A DNA stretch of 64,000 nt from Callorhinus ursinus (taxonomy: Eukaryota > Chordata > Mammalia > Carnivora > Otariidae), in NCBI RefSeq assembly GCF_003265705.1, contig NW_020312785.1:127975150-128039149 (forward strand). The letters run 5' to 3'. The translations under genes were made by a program, and so were the position numbers. Below the pieces are notes generated by a model that saw only the letters and a list, made by a program, of their open reading frames with translations, did not search any database and was not told where the DNA came from. Shown here in pieces: positions 23,392 through 33,986 of this stretch. How positions within the stretch are numbered: the stretch's first letter is position 1; each line of letters opens with the position of its first letter.

Positions 23392-23555
23392 TCTGCCTTG
23401 GGCTTAGGTCATGATCCTGGAGTCCCAGGATTGAGTTCCATGTAGGGATCCCTACTGAGCGGGAAATCCCCTTCTCCCTCTCCCGCTGCCCCTCCCCCAC
23501 TCAAAGTCTCTCTTTCTCTCTCAAATAGATAAACATAGTCTTTAAAAAAATATCA
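23392..23555 (+). mobile_element. CanSINE, 5'-truncated
   Basis: Starts inside the head at 'tctgccttgggcttaggtcatgatc', then 'ggattgagttccatgtagggatcc', the CT-rich body and 'gtctttaaaaaaat'. The tRNA A-box part is missing and divergence is high. Confidence 0.88.
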
Positions 23556-23626
23556 GTTGTCAAAGGAATTATCTTTAAGTCTTTGAGTAGTGTTAATATT
23601 TGGGGAAACTTTCTCATTTATTTTTA

Positions 23627-23812
23627 TTTTCTTTATTTATTTTTAAAGATTATATTTGAGAGAGAGAGAGAGCACAAGATGGGGGAGGGTCAGAGGGAGA
23701 AGCAGACTCCCTGCTGAGTTGGGAACCTGATGTTAGGCTAGGTCCTAGGACTCCAGAATCATGACCTGAGTCGGAGGCAGGATGCTTAACTTACTGAGCC
23801 ACCCAGGCACCC
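23627..23812 (-). mobile_element. CanSINE with a 15-bp TSD
   Basis: Minus-strand full copy, with a GA run at 23659-23673 and the head complement at the right end. Target-site duplication tctcatttattttta is near-exact (from 23612 and 23813). Confidence 0.95.
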
Positions 23813-24241
23813 TCTCATTTATTTTTAAAGAACAAAACTATTTGGGTAAGATACTTTACCATAAAATAACACCAATCAATGGTAGTTTTAATGTTAGTAG
23901 TGGTCATCTGACAGAATCAGTAAAACATGATTTAAAAATTTGACATGAATTTAGTAATTATTCGTAGGGATATGACATCACTATTGCATCATTGAATGTA
24001 ATTGTGAAGATGCCCTTCAACAATTACTTTAAAAGACATTATAATAAGTAGTTACTTTATGGAAACCATTTATATCTACCCACAGGAAAAAAAAGAAAAC
24101 AACGCTACTGTTATACATGGATTATATATGGATTCATAGAGCATAACATCATTATTTCAATTTCGATAAAAGTGAAAACTATATTCTTACTCTGCAAAAC
24201 TTCTAAGTGAATCATGACTTTTTTTTTTAAGAATTACTTTA

Positions 24242-24437
24242 GGGGTGCCTGGGTGACTCAGCCGTTAAGCATCTGCCTTAGGCTCAGGTCATGATCCCAG
24301 GGTCCTGGGACCGAGCTCAGCATCGGGCTCCCTGCTCGGTGGGAAGCCTGCTTCTCCCTCTCCCACTCCCCCTGCTTGTGTTCCTGCTCTCGCTAACTCT
24401 CTGTCAAATAAATAAATAAAATCTTTAAAAAAAAAAT
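24242..24437 (+). mobile_element. CanSINE with a 10-bp TSD
   Basis: Full copy from 'ggggtgcctgggtgactcagccg' to '(aaat)n aaaatcttt A-run'. The target-site duplication aattacttta is exact at 24232-24241 and 24438-24447. Confidence 0.96.
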
Positions 24438-24639
24438 AATTACTTTAAAAATTGCATACAGAAGTTGAGCAAAATTGTTTTTGAAATAGGAGATTGGAAA
24501 AACAATATTCAAAATTCATGTTATAATGTATATACTATTAAATATGCATATTTGACCAAGTGAATTAAACATTATACTAATGTAATGATTCCATCTCTAT
24601 CACTTTAAGCTTATATTTCAATGAGACCGGAGATATATG

Positions 24640-24722
24640 CATGTTTTGTTTACTGTTGGATATCATGCGCATCAGACAGTGTTTGACATATGCTGAGCGT
24701 TCAAATATTTATTGAATAAAAA
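24640..24722 (+). mobile_element. L2 3' end
   Basis: 'tgtttactgttggatatcat ... cagtgtttgacatatgctgagcgttcaaatatttattgaataaa' follows the last 80 bases of L2. Confidence 0.65.
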
Positions 24723-24759
24723 TAGTTGTCTTAAAACTCTCCTTTAATCTCTCACTGGC

Positions 24760-24780
24760 AAAAAAAAAAANNNNNNNNNN
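24760..24780. other. A-run and 10-N assembly gap
   Basis: An 11-A homopolymer (24760-24770) runs directly into ten Ns (24771-24780). Sequence right of the gap starts tttaaaatgc. The homopolymer probably caused the break; true size unknown. Confidence 0.9.
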
Positions 24781-25530
24781 TTTAAAATGCTAATACCATT
24801 CTCAAGATACTTAGATCTTCTTACTATAAAGTATAGTGAGTTAAACCAATTAAAACTATTGCATAGAACATATGTATTTTATAGGCTAATATTCCAGAAG
24901 CAGGTAACATGAAATCTTCAAAGTTTATTCTTTCCTTTCTCTGCTATTTTAATCAGAGCACAATGGACTTTTCTACATGTACCAAAACACTGGCTTAGAA
25001 ATAAATCTGTGTTTTGGGCTGCCTCAGGTTGCTTATGCATTCGGATATCCTTCAGCATTAGTAACTCAGAAAGAAAAAAAAATGAGCAAGGCTGGATTTC
25101 CATGTAGTCACTGAAATGATTGCTTTTCATTTTGAACTGCTTCTAGGATATGCCTTGCAATAAGCTCTTATATACTGAATACTTAATTTTGACCCCAAGG
25201 AAAGTTCTGTGCATCATGGGGAATCCAAAAAACAGAAGGCACAGTCCTTAGCAGTATGTTCTGGGACTAAAGTTTCTTTTTTCTTATTTGGTTCCCTTTC
25301 CTTTTTAGAATGTCAGTAACATTAGTTAGATGTAGAGAAGTAACAGAGACAACATTGTATGGAGTATGCTAGGATTTTAGAATAAGAATGCTTAAACTGG
25401 ATTGGAAAATTACATTAAATTAACTCTAGGATCTCTACTAACCCTAAAATTTCATAATACTTTCCCAAATAACTGCAAACTAATGCAGCAATACATGAAG
25501 CCCATTTTAATCCTTTGGACTGTGTTTTTA
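24781..25530. other. Unassigned stretch
   Basis: One 70-codon minus frame (24918-25130) without features. No repeat or gene was recognised. Confidence 0.4.
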
Positions 25531-25775
25531 TACTAGAAATGCCTCCTCATACCTTCTCTCCTTAGTACCTTTAAAGACTCAGATTAGGCATCCCTTCCAA
25601 ACACACACCAGTCCAGATAGGTGACCTCTCCTCTCTGCTGTCATGGCAACGTGTACAGACACATACTGTAGCATTCTTCATTTTCTCTGTAACAACAGAT
25701 TACAGTTTTTCTTATAAACCTTTGTATAGTCACAGTCTAGTTGATTGCCAAGTAAATTTATGTTGAATGGAACTT
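25530..25775 (+). mobile_element. L2 3' region
   Basis: 'gaaatgcctcctcatacctt', 'aaagactcagattaggcatcccttcc', 'tagcattcttcattttctctg' and a terminal 'aagtaaatttatgttgaatggaa' follow L2 order with high divergence. Confidence 0.55.
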
Positions 25776-25869
25776 TAGAAAGCTTAACATTTAGTACAAA
25801 ATGTAGTCAGAATCACTCATTTAGCACTTAAAATCTATATTGGACTCCACTCTGAATGACTTCAGCTTT

Positions 25870-25877
25870 ATTTATTT

Positions 25878-25913
<36 letters not shown>

Positions 25914-26050
25914 ATGCACGAGCAGGGGGAGCTGCAGGCAGAGGGAAAAGCAGACTCCCTTCAGAGCAGGGAGCCAGACATGGGGCTCGATCCCTCATGA
26001 CCTGAGACAAAGGCAGATGCTTAACCAACTGAGATACCCAGGCACCCCAG
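25870..26050 (-). mobile_element. CanSINE with (GA)n and an internal deletion
   Basis: Minus-strand copy with about 29 bp of pure GA at 25882-25910. The usual 'aggaccctgggat' between 'gctcgatccc' and 'catgacctga' is missing, so the copy has lost about 13 bp beside the B-box. Target-site duplication cttcagcttt at 25860-25869 and 26051-26060, exact. Confidence 0.95.
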
Positions 26051-26060
26051 CTTCAGCTTT

Positions 26061-26438
26061 TTAATACCTACAGAATCTACCTCAAAAAAAAAAAAAAAAT
26101 CACTCAGGGATCAGGAAGTATAATCCAACATAAGATGCTTGAAGGCCTTTTTCTGGAGGAAAATAAAGCCATTTTCTATTTGTACCATTTCAAATTCAAA
26201 GTCTATTCAGTAAACGAATTTCAACAATTGCCTGTCATTCCATTACTAGTAGTAATATCTATTTCTAGGTCTAGCTTCTTTAACATTCTTAAAGGCAGAA
26301 AATGTTTTTGATTGTAACATTATAACCTAACAAGAGACCAAGTTAAGTATTCAGTCCATCCAGGTTTTTTTTTTAATTCTATCTAAATATCTCATGAAAC
26401 AAGAGTGTGAATAAATTCCCCCCTGCTGTATCCTTAGC
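26061..26438. other. Unassigned stretch
   Basis: A 16-A run at about 26083-26099 and a T-run at about 26366-26374. Nothing coding was recognised. Confidence 0.4.
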
Positions 26439-26439
26439 T

Positions 26440-26570
26440 TTTTCATTCATTCACAAACATTATTTGTCTATTATATGCCAGTAAGTATGTTAGACATTCA
26501 AATGCAATCATAAACTCAGGAAATGTGATCACCGGCCCCATGGACCCTATAGTCTACTAGGAAATACACA
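26440..26570 (-). mobile_element. L2 3' end
   Basis: 'ttcattcattcacaaacattatttgtctattatatgccagtaagtatg' then 'cccatggaccctatagtctactagg' is the L2 reverse complement. Confidence 0.75.
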
Positions 26571-26659
26571 AAGTTCCCTGGCTCCTATTACATAGTGGGA
26601 AGATATGAGCAGGGTCTATAGGAGCACCTAGGAGGGACACTTATTATGCACTGTAGTGT

Positions 26660-26745
26660 TAGGTTTAGTGGAGGACCCATTAAGCCTAAAATATTTACTA
26701 TCAGGTCATTTACAGAAAAAGTTTGCCAACCCCTGTTGGCTAGGC
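26660..26745 (+). mobile_element. hAT-like DNA transposon, 3' part
   Basis: 'cattaagcctaaaatatttactatcaggtcatttacagaaaaagtttgccaacccctg' is the right end of a common mammalian hAT-type element. A longer copy is at 59870-60085. Family name not asserted. Confidence 0.7.
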
Positions 26746-27135
26746 TAAAGGTCCAACAGGGTATCACCCACATATCTGGTAGTTCAACTGCCTATCAATT
26801 AGGTTGCCTCCCCGTTTTTCTTTGTGGCCTCTTATCACTCAGTAGGCTAGATGAGGCTTCATCAGAACATGGTATTCTGAGGATTTCAACAGTATGACCG
26901 CAGAAATTACAAGAAGCTTCAAAAATCACATAACATCATTTTCAACACTTCTGTCAGTCAAAGTATGATCCAAGCCCAGCCCAGATTTAAGGAGTTGGAC
27001 AAATGAACTATTATCAGTTAATGGGAAAAGTGGGAATACTGTGTCCACACACCTTTGCACTGCTATACCACAGTGTAAATCCTGTTTTTCTTAGCATCCC
27101 AGAAATTTTCATATGCCAGGTTTTATTTTCATTGT
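26746..27135. other. Probable old repeat, unassigned
   Basis: 'agaagcttcaaaaatcacataacatcattttcaacacttctgtcagtcaaagtatgatcc' and 'aagcccagcccagattta' resemble a motif shared by many mammalian loci, which suggests an ancient dispersed repeat. I cannot name it. Confidence 0.35.
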
Positions 27136-27139
27136 CTGT

Positions 27140-27290
27140 CACATTCAAAGAGTTAAGTGCCTGTATCTTGATTGATGTATAATTACATGAGTGTATAATT
27201 TGTCAAAATTTATCAAACTGTACACTTAAGATGTGTGCATTTGATATAATTAAATTATGTCCTCAATAAATTTGTATTTTTTGAAAGAGT
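27140..27290 (+). mobile_element. L1M 3' end fragment
   Basis: 'ctgtatcttgattgatgtataattacatgagtgtataatttgtcaaaatttatcaaactgtacacttaagatgtgtgca ... cctcaataaat' matches the same L1 3' UTR end as at 300-395. Confidence 0.8.
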
Positions 27291-27339
27291 AGAGTGAACA
27301 GAATGGGACTGGAAACCTGGGAAGTAACCAGAAGGATCA

Positions 27340-27755
27340 GCCATGGTTCTCCAGAGAAATGGAATAGGAGAGATTATATAAATGCATGTGCGTATTTATA
27401 TACATGTGTTACATAAATATTATATAACTTATGTTTATTATACACACACAGACTTATTTAAATTGGCTCACACAATTGTGTAGGCTAGTAAGCTTGAAAT
27501 CTATAAGGCAGGCTGGCCTGAACACAGGCAGGAATTTATGCTGCAGTCTTGAAGTAACATTGCTTCTTCTCTGGGAAACCTGTTTTTGCACTGAAAGCCT
27601 TCAACTGATTGCATGAGGCCCACCCACATTACCAAAGGTAATCTTCTTTAAGGTGAACTTATTATAGATGCTAACCACATCTACAAAATACCTTCCCAGC
27701 AATACCTATATTAGTATTTGATTAGAATAGCCCAGCCAAGCTGATGTAGCTCATG
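27340..27755 (-). mobile_element. MLT2-type ERVL LTR
   Basis: The plus strand reads 'ggttctccagagaaatgg', a TA-rich insert, 'ttaaattggctcacacaattgtgtaggct', 'agccttcaactgattgcatgaggcccacccacatta', 'ggtaatcttctttaaggt' and 'acaaaataccttcccagcaatacct'. This is the reverse complement of an MLT2-like LTR. Solo, with no internal genes. Confidence 0.85.
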
Positions 27756-28009
27756 CCATGTGTCTGCAATATATACATACTGATATTTCTATTTCTTAGA
27801 AAGCCAAAAAGTATCTTGTTACCCCTACTAAAAGCCAGTTTTAAATTATCCATTTAAAATTATAAATGGGATAAGAATTGTTTTTATGTGAGGCATAGTT
27901 AACTTTTAACAAAGTAATATTAAAAATGTCTTTCCTTTTCTATCAGTTTATATCCTGAATCATCACAGAGATCTTGGAAAAAGTCCAATTTATATTTCTG
28001 TGAGTTACT

Positions 28010-29125
28010 ATTCAACGAAAACACTTGTTGTAACAACTAGACAGACAAACACTAAGGTTATAGAAGACTTAAATAACACCCCAACCAACTTGACCTAATT
28101 GCTATGCATATAACCATACACCACCAACAAAAGAATACATATTGCAAACTATTTTGAAGCATACAATGAATATTCTCTAGGGCAGACCATAGCCTAGGCC
28201 ATAAAATGAGTCACATTTTTAAGAGGATTTAAATTACACAAAGAATATTCTGACTATAATGGAATAAAATTGCAAACAACAAAAGAAATTTGGGAAATGC
28301 TTGATTATTTAGAAATTTAAAACCAGTTATAAATTACTAATAGATCAAAGAAGAAATCACAAGGAAATTTTTAAAACACCAAACTAAATATAAAAACAAC
28401 TGAATAGAAACATATCAGTATTTATGGGATGCAGTTGAGTGTTTAGAGGAAACTTCATATCTTTAAACAATTATATTAGAATGGAAGCTCTATGGTCAAT
28501 AACCTAGACTTAACCTAAGATGCTAAAAAAGGAAAAAAATATCAAAGCCAAGATAAGCAGAAGAAACTAAAGATCAGAACAGAAATCACTAAGATAGAAA
28601 ACAGAAAACAAAGCAAATCAATGAAACCCAAATTAAGTTCTTTGGAAAGCAAAATAACATTTTACCTTAACGACCAAGAAAGAGGACACAAATTACCAAA
28701 ATTAGGAATTAAAAAAAAAAAGGTCTATCACTACAGAACACAGAGAATTAAAAGGGTTATAAGGGAACACTGTGAAAATCTTTATACCAATACACTGGAC
28801 AGTTTAGATGAAAAAGAGAAATTTCTAGAAAAACACAAATGACTAAAATCGACCCAAGAAGAGATAGAATATCTGAATTCACCTATATATTAAAGAACTT
28901 GGTAACCAAAAATCTTCCCACAAACAAAAATCAAAGCTCAGATGACTTTATTAGTGAATTCTACCGAACATTTAAGTATGTATATGTGTATGTACAAACA
29001 CACACAAACATACATCCCAATTCAAAGCAAACTTTAACAAATAGAAGAATGAACACTTTCCAAAATTATTAAGCTAAGATTACCCTGATAACAAAGCCAG
29101 ACTTCACAAGAAAGGAGAGCAACGA
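28010..29125 (+). mobile_element. L1 ORF2 fragment, broken
   Basis: About 1.1 kb of the middle of L1 ORF2, from the end of the endonuclease region ('caaccaacttgacctaattgc', 'agggcagaccatagcctaggccataaa') into the start of the reverse-transcriptase domain ('cccacaaacaaaaatcaaagctcagatgactttattagtgaattctaccgaac'). Two short frames remain, 28621-28842 and 28839-29072, overlapping by four bases in different frames, which shows frameshift decay. The fragment stops before the catalytic YxDD motif and lacks a 3' UTR, so it is truncated at both ends and dead. Confidence 0.9.
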
Positions 29126-29257
29126 TGACAATAGAGCATCATTTGGTGATTTTGTGGGGGAGGATAATTGATCTTTTAACATTAGTTAGCAATATCTGTT
29201 CCCCTAAAGAGATGAGAATAACTTTCACTTGGTTACATTTATAGATAGAATAGAACT

Positions 29258-29372
29258 GATTTTTTGAGGGCTTGTTGTATACTGAGCACTGTGCTAAGGA
29301 TCGGGAAGTCAAAGGCAAGTGAGAGTCCTTATCTTCCTTATCTTTAGATTGCCTCACTATCTTGCAGAAGAG
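29258..29372 (-). mobile_element. L2 3' end
   Basis: 'gagggcttgttgtatactgagcactgtgctaaggatcgggaagtcaaaggcaag' resembles the L2 reverse complement. Confidence 0.6.
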
Positions 29373-31240
29373 GACAGCAATGTGAACAAGTAGCTGTTCT
29401 CACGTTCAAACGCTCTACAATAATGGTGTCAAATGCACCGTTATAGAAAGGAAAAGTTTCAATCTCAATGTCATTAAGAATTAACTTCAAACAACAAATG
29501 CTTAAACAGCCTTGAAGAATCTTGGAGGACACCCATTTTTTCACGGTCAAGAATTTGGACGTTAGCCAGAAGGTGTTTCTGAAAATGTGGGAAAATCACT
29601 TGGGCTACTAGATAAAGATGAGACTTCTAAGCCTGACTGTACATATACATCATCAGAATCTTTGTGTTGCACACTAGGAATTTTTAACAAGAGTTATTTT
29701 CTGAAGCTTGAGAGCACTTTATTTGGTAACAAAGGGTTTTAAAGTGGTTTATGGGAACATGAAAGAATTAAGTCTCACTTTGGACTCTGCTCAGTCACCT
29801 CCTCTACCCAACTGCTCTCTTCTTGTCTGTCCTTAACTTCTTCCCCTCCTGGGCTCTGCAAGCACCAACTCAGTCTCAGTAACCTTGATTAGATGTCTAC
29901 ATCTTCCACCAAACCAGCTGATCTTCCACTATCTTGGTCTCAATTCCTGTGGATCACAGTTTTACCAAATGGGTTGACAAACCATGCACCCAAAGTCCAT
30001 TACATCCATGCCATTCAGTCTTAACCTGGACCTTGACTCTCTTGGCAAGTGCACTTTGACTCCTTGGCTTGCTACCCAAACCTAATAACTTCATTCTTAT
30101 CCCCCTTTAAAAGGCCCACAACCTTCTTCCCAGGTCTGTGTTCGGTAGATATCTTATGTTACTAATGATATTATTCCTCTAGTAATTTTACATAAGCAAG
30201 CATAAGAGTTAAAAATACTTTATATGGCTAAGGAGGTGGAAAACATTTCACAATAATATGTAACAATTATCAGGAACTGTTATCTATGTTGAGGGGGAGG
30301 GCAGAGACAAAAATTTTTGTAGCTGTATCAGGTTGAAAAGTGTTTTTTCCATCCAAGAAAAACCACTGTTGTTCAATGCAGAGGGACAGATTTCAGGGAT
30401 GCAAGCATTCAGAACAAAGAGAGAGCAAGCTGTGATAAAACCCTCGGAGACAAAAGACCTCAGAGGAACAGAGAGCAGCCATTACAAAAGCAAATTTCTT
30501 CAAGTTCCAGAACTAAACTGAAATTAACAGTAGATATTAATCAGACGAGAAAGCAATGCACACACAGTTGATGAGACTGCTGTATTATCAACAGAAACTT
30601 TGAACATGACCAACAAAGAACTGAAAGGTCTCTGCAGTCAGGATGAAGGCAACCATTCAGACACAGACATCTTGGGACTTGGAACAGATGAGACTTAGAA
30701 GCGACTCACTGAATGACTAACAACCAGAAGGAGAAAAATAGGAACAGGGCAGAGATATTTCCCTAAGGTTTTCACCAATTCTTTCTTGAAAATGTACTGA
30801 AGCTTTAACTTCAGAAACATACTATATGTTGGGGAAGTATGTCACATATAATTTATAATCATGCTTACTTCAACTGCTAGGTGAACTGCTAGTCCCCATT
30901 ACAGAATGTTGCTTTACAGAGGTTCAACTTTGATGTAGGTCTTAGACCATATATTTACCCTCATATTGCCTTAAATTCATCTCAACTACAAACACAAGAA
31001 GACCAAACTCATTGACTTGAGTTCACACATAGACCCTCACCATGACCTCAACAATATCTGTACAAGGCATTAACCCCCTAGGCACTTTGGGGATATGTTA
31101 TCTGGTCTTTCTAAGAAACTCTGAGTATCTGGCCCAGTAGAGTCTGGGTATGGGAGAGGCTAAGGCTCCTTCCAGGTGGGCTCAGAGGAGGATAAATCCT
31201 CGTTCTCATCCCTGGGAAAGCTGAACAAATAGAGGTACTG
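29373..31240. other. Unassigned stretch, about 1.9 kb
   Basis: Contains a C/T-rich block at 29760-30130 and a purine-biased block at 30380-30760. No long frame, repeat family or splice-supported exon was recognised. It is one of the larger repeat-poor intervals of the window. Confidence 0.4.
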
Positions 31241-31249
31241 GAGAAGTGG

Positions 31250-31440
31250 GTCTCAAATTTTATCACTCAAACTCACCTACAGGGCTTGTCAAAACAAATT
31301 ACTGGGCCCCACATCAGAGTTTTTGATTCTGCAGTTCTAGTATGGGGCATGAAATTTTCCATTTGTTACAAGCTCTCAGGTGATGCTGATACTGCTTATC
31401 CAGATGTCACACACAAAGAATCATTGTGTTAGGAGTGAGG
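31250..31440 (+). mobile_element. MER5A-type hAT DNA transposon
   Basis: 'gtgggtctcaaattttatcac', 'ctacagggcttgtcaaaacaaattactgggccccacatcagagtttttgattctgcag', 'tctcaggtgatgctgatactgc'. It is the second MER5A copy in the window and better preserved in the middle than the one at 20670. Confidence 0.88.
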
Positions 31441-31621
31441 TGACAACAGCCTAGGTCCAGGAGTTAGGTAGGACTGAGTAAATGTGGGGAGACACATCAA
31501 ACAGGTCCAGTACAAACATGTTTCATTTATTCATGTACATCCTCCAGTTGATTTCCCTTACTCTAGGGTATCCAAAAGTATGCAATACAGTGTAATCTGA
31601 ATAAAAGCTAATGAGACTGTC

Positions 31622-31740
31622 CTTTCATCCACCACACATTTATTGAGTGCCTACTGTGTAGCAGTTACTGAGCTATGCACTAGGCATTCAGAAATGAAAC
31701 ATGATTCTTGCTCTTGTAAAGAGTCTTCTATTTTGGAATG
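31622..31740 (-). mobile_element. L2 3' end
   Basis: 'cacatttattgagtgcctactgtgtagcagttactgagctatgcactaggcattcagaaatgaaac' is a clear L2 reverse complement. Confidence 0.8.
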
Positions 31741-32449
31741 TTTAAAACAATGATTCTTCCATCTCCATAAATCATGTTGCCTCTGGCTTCTCATTTAATG
31801 GCCTTTCATTTCTGAGGGAAGTCAGATGCTGCCTAGAAGAAATCATTGCTCAGCTTTAAACTTAAAAAATATATAAATTTTCTTGAGTCCATAGCATAAT
31901 AAAAGTCTTGAATGTCCAGGTTCTGTTTAGAGACAAAAGCCTTGTAAATTCCAAAGCCTGACTTTTACTTATCAAGAGCAAAGCTTGGAAATCTGAGCAT
32001 AGAGTTTTATTCTATAGAAGAGAGAGAACTTCATGGAGTCACAGCTCTAGTCACAGAAGGAAAAATACAAATTTCTCTGGCCTTGGGAAGAAAAGCACAA
32101 TTTCAGAAATAAATTTTGATGAGATAGAACCAGGGTAAGATTGTTGCTTCTCTGGAACTCAATGTTCTAATGCCCTGAACAAAGGCCCAGGGGGCAATAG
32201 ATACCTGATGATAAAAACTTCAGGGTAATAGAAACTCAACAGCAAAAATCCCACATAGTTTCAAGAACAGTCTAAGCACAGCTCTATTGTTCTGCTTCCC
32301 TTTCATCATGTCCAACACATTGCGCAAATGGTATAATGTTGTCCGTGAGTAAGGGGGCTTCTAGATTATGGTCCAGAAATATTGCTTCCCTCCTTCCCTA
32401 TGCTTGTTCAATGCATGCTAAAGATTCAGAAGTCCTCGCATGATTGTAT
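31741..32449. other. Unassigned stretch
   Basis: Ordinary single-copy-looking sequence up to the CanSINE target site. No frames above 60 codons lie wholly inside. Confidence 0.4.
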
Positions 32450-32463
32450 GAAAGATCTAAGAG

Positions 32464-32663
32464 GGGCGCCTGGGTGGCTCAGTTGGTTAAGCAACTGCCT
32501 TCGGCTCAGGTCATGATCCCAGGGTCCTGGAATCGAGTCCCACATCAGGCTCCCCCTGCTCTGCGGGGAGCCTGCTTCTCCCTCTGCCTCTGCCTGCCAC
32601 TCCCCCTGCTTGTGCTCTCTGTCAAATAAATAAATAAAATCTTTAAAAAAAAAAAAAAAGAAA
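32464..32663 (+). mobile_element. CanSINE, near-consensus, with a 14-bp TSD
   Basis: Well-preserved full copy. The pol III A-box-like 'tggctcagttggttaag' and B-box-like 'ggaatcgagtccc' are intact. It ends in 'caaataaataaataaaatcttt' plus an A15 tail. The target-site duplication gaaagatctaagag is exact (32450-32463 and 32664-32677). Clean boundaries suggest a young insertion. Confidence 0.97.
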
Positions 32664-32679
32664 GAAAGATCTAAGAGGC

Positions 32680-33685
32680 AGGTGAAATTTTAAAAATCAA
32701 TGTACCTCCTGAAGGATCACAGAGCAAGGACCTCCTACAGTCCAGGCTGAGGACTGGACAGCTCAATACCAGGAGGGAGGTGAAGCATCTGAGCCACAAG
32801 AGGGCAGTAGCACCTGATGAGGCTGAGGCAAGGAGCTAAGCAGCAGGGAGAGATACTTAGGTTCACCATGATTGCTGCTGGGAAACTTTAAGCCATGCTC
32901 TAATTCAGCCATAAACTTCTCACCTGAAGACACAAGCACAGACAGCAGCACCCAAAGACTCAGCTTAAACAAGCTCTACCTCAATCGAGGGCCATATACA
33001 GTGTCAACACAGGGACTTACAGCCCCTACAGCCAGTTATGTGAGGTTGGGTAAAATTTCTCTAAGAAAGAGGAAAGTCTTGAAAGACTGAGATGTTACTC
33101 AAAAAAAAAAAAAAATCGAGTTTACCAGATGGAAACTCCTAAGCTGGGAGAAGCAGTTTACCCAAAAGATACTATTATAAATTGAGAAACATTAATTTAC
33201 CTCTAATAAACAAGCTGAAAATGTATTATTGTTTTTGCTGCTTTATTTCCTGCTTATAAGCAGGGATGGGGATTCCAGAAAAAAAAAGTTACAGAATATT
33301 TAAACAGTGAGATCTGTTTTATTATGGAGGAGGGAGTGATTCCTGAGTTGCTGTGAATAAATTGCAAACCCACCACAGTCAGAAATTCCTAATATATTTG
33401 GCTCATGTCTATACACAGTTACAATTTTTTAAAAAATCATTCATTTATAGGTTAATTTGGGGGATCTCAGGCTCCAGATGAGACTGAGACCTCTAGGTAA
33501 ACCTGAACAGGACATGGGACTCAGAGTTGAGAACCAAAAAAAACAAAACATCAAAAACAAATACCAGTCTGGCAGGGGGGAAGGTGTTGGTCTACAAAAA
33601 AGAGCTAAATAGGTGGGTTAGATGAGGATGATACAGGCATACAAGTCAATACAACAGTAACTTGAAACACCACTATCAGCTATGG
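32680..33685. other. Unassigned stretch
   Basis: Holds frames of 69 (minus, 32763-32972) and 72 codons (plus, 32872-33090) without known domains, an A15 run near 33100 and a T/A run near 33427. No repeat was identified. Confidence 0.4.
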
Positions 33686-33689
33686 GAAT

Positions 33690-33757
33690 GCTATGGATGT
33701 CCTGCCCTATAGTAGGTATCCATTAAATATATTTTAAATAAATCACTAATAGGAAGT
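33690..33757 (+). mobile_element. Possible L2/MIR 3' end
   Basis: 'ctgccctatagtaggtatccattaaatatattttaaataaat' resembles the L2/MIR terminal '...tagtaggtgctcaataaat'. Confidence 0.45.
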
Positions 33758-33837
33758 ATAGCGTGGAATGACTACCTGCATTCTGGGACATAAACACTTG
33801 GGTTTTTCATAGACTACATGTAAGTTCGTGAATAATT

Positions 33838-33986
33838 TGAGAGGGAGATAATTAAGGAGGGCACGTACTGCATGGAGCATTGTGTGTTATACGCAAACAA
33901 TGAATCATGGAACGAACGCTACATCAAAAACTAATGATGTAATATATGATGATTAACGTAACAATAAAATTATAAATAAATAAATG
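33838..33986 (+). mobile_element. 5'-truncated carnivore L1, about 150 bp
   Basis: 'gagggcacgtactgcatggagcattgtgtgttatacgcaaacaatgaatcatgg', 'acatcaaaaactaatgatgtaatatatgatgattaacgtaacaataaaat', then an (ataa)n tail. It is the sense-strand version of the 3' ends at 15456, 40315 and 54405. Confidence 0.93.

Noticed and set aside
28621..29072. Two adjoining 73- and 77-codon frames with an ATGA-type overlap, resembling a small operon
   Set aside because: Both are pieces of a frameshifted L1 ORF2; the overlap is accidental.
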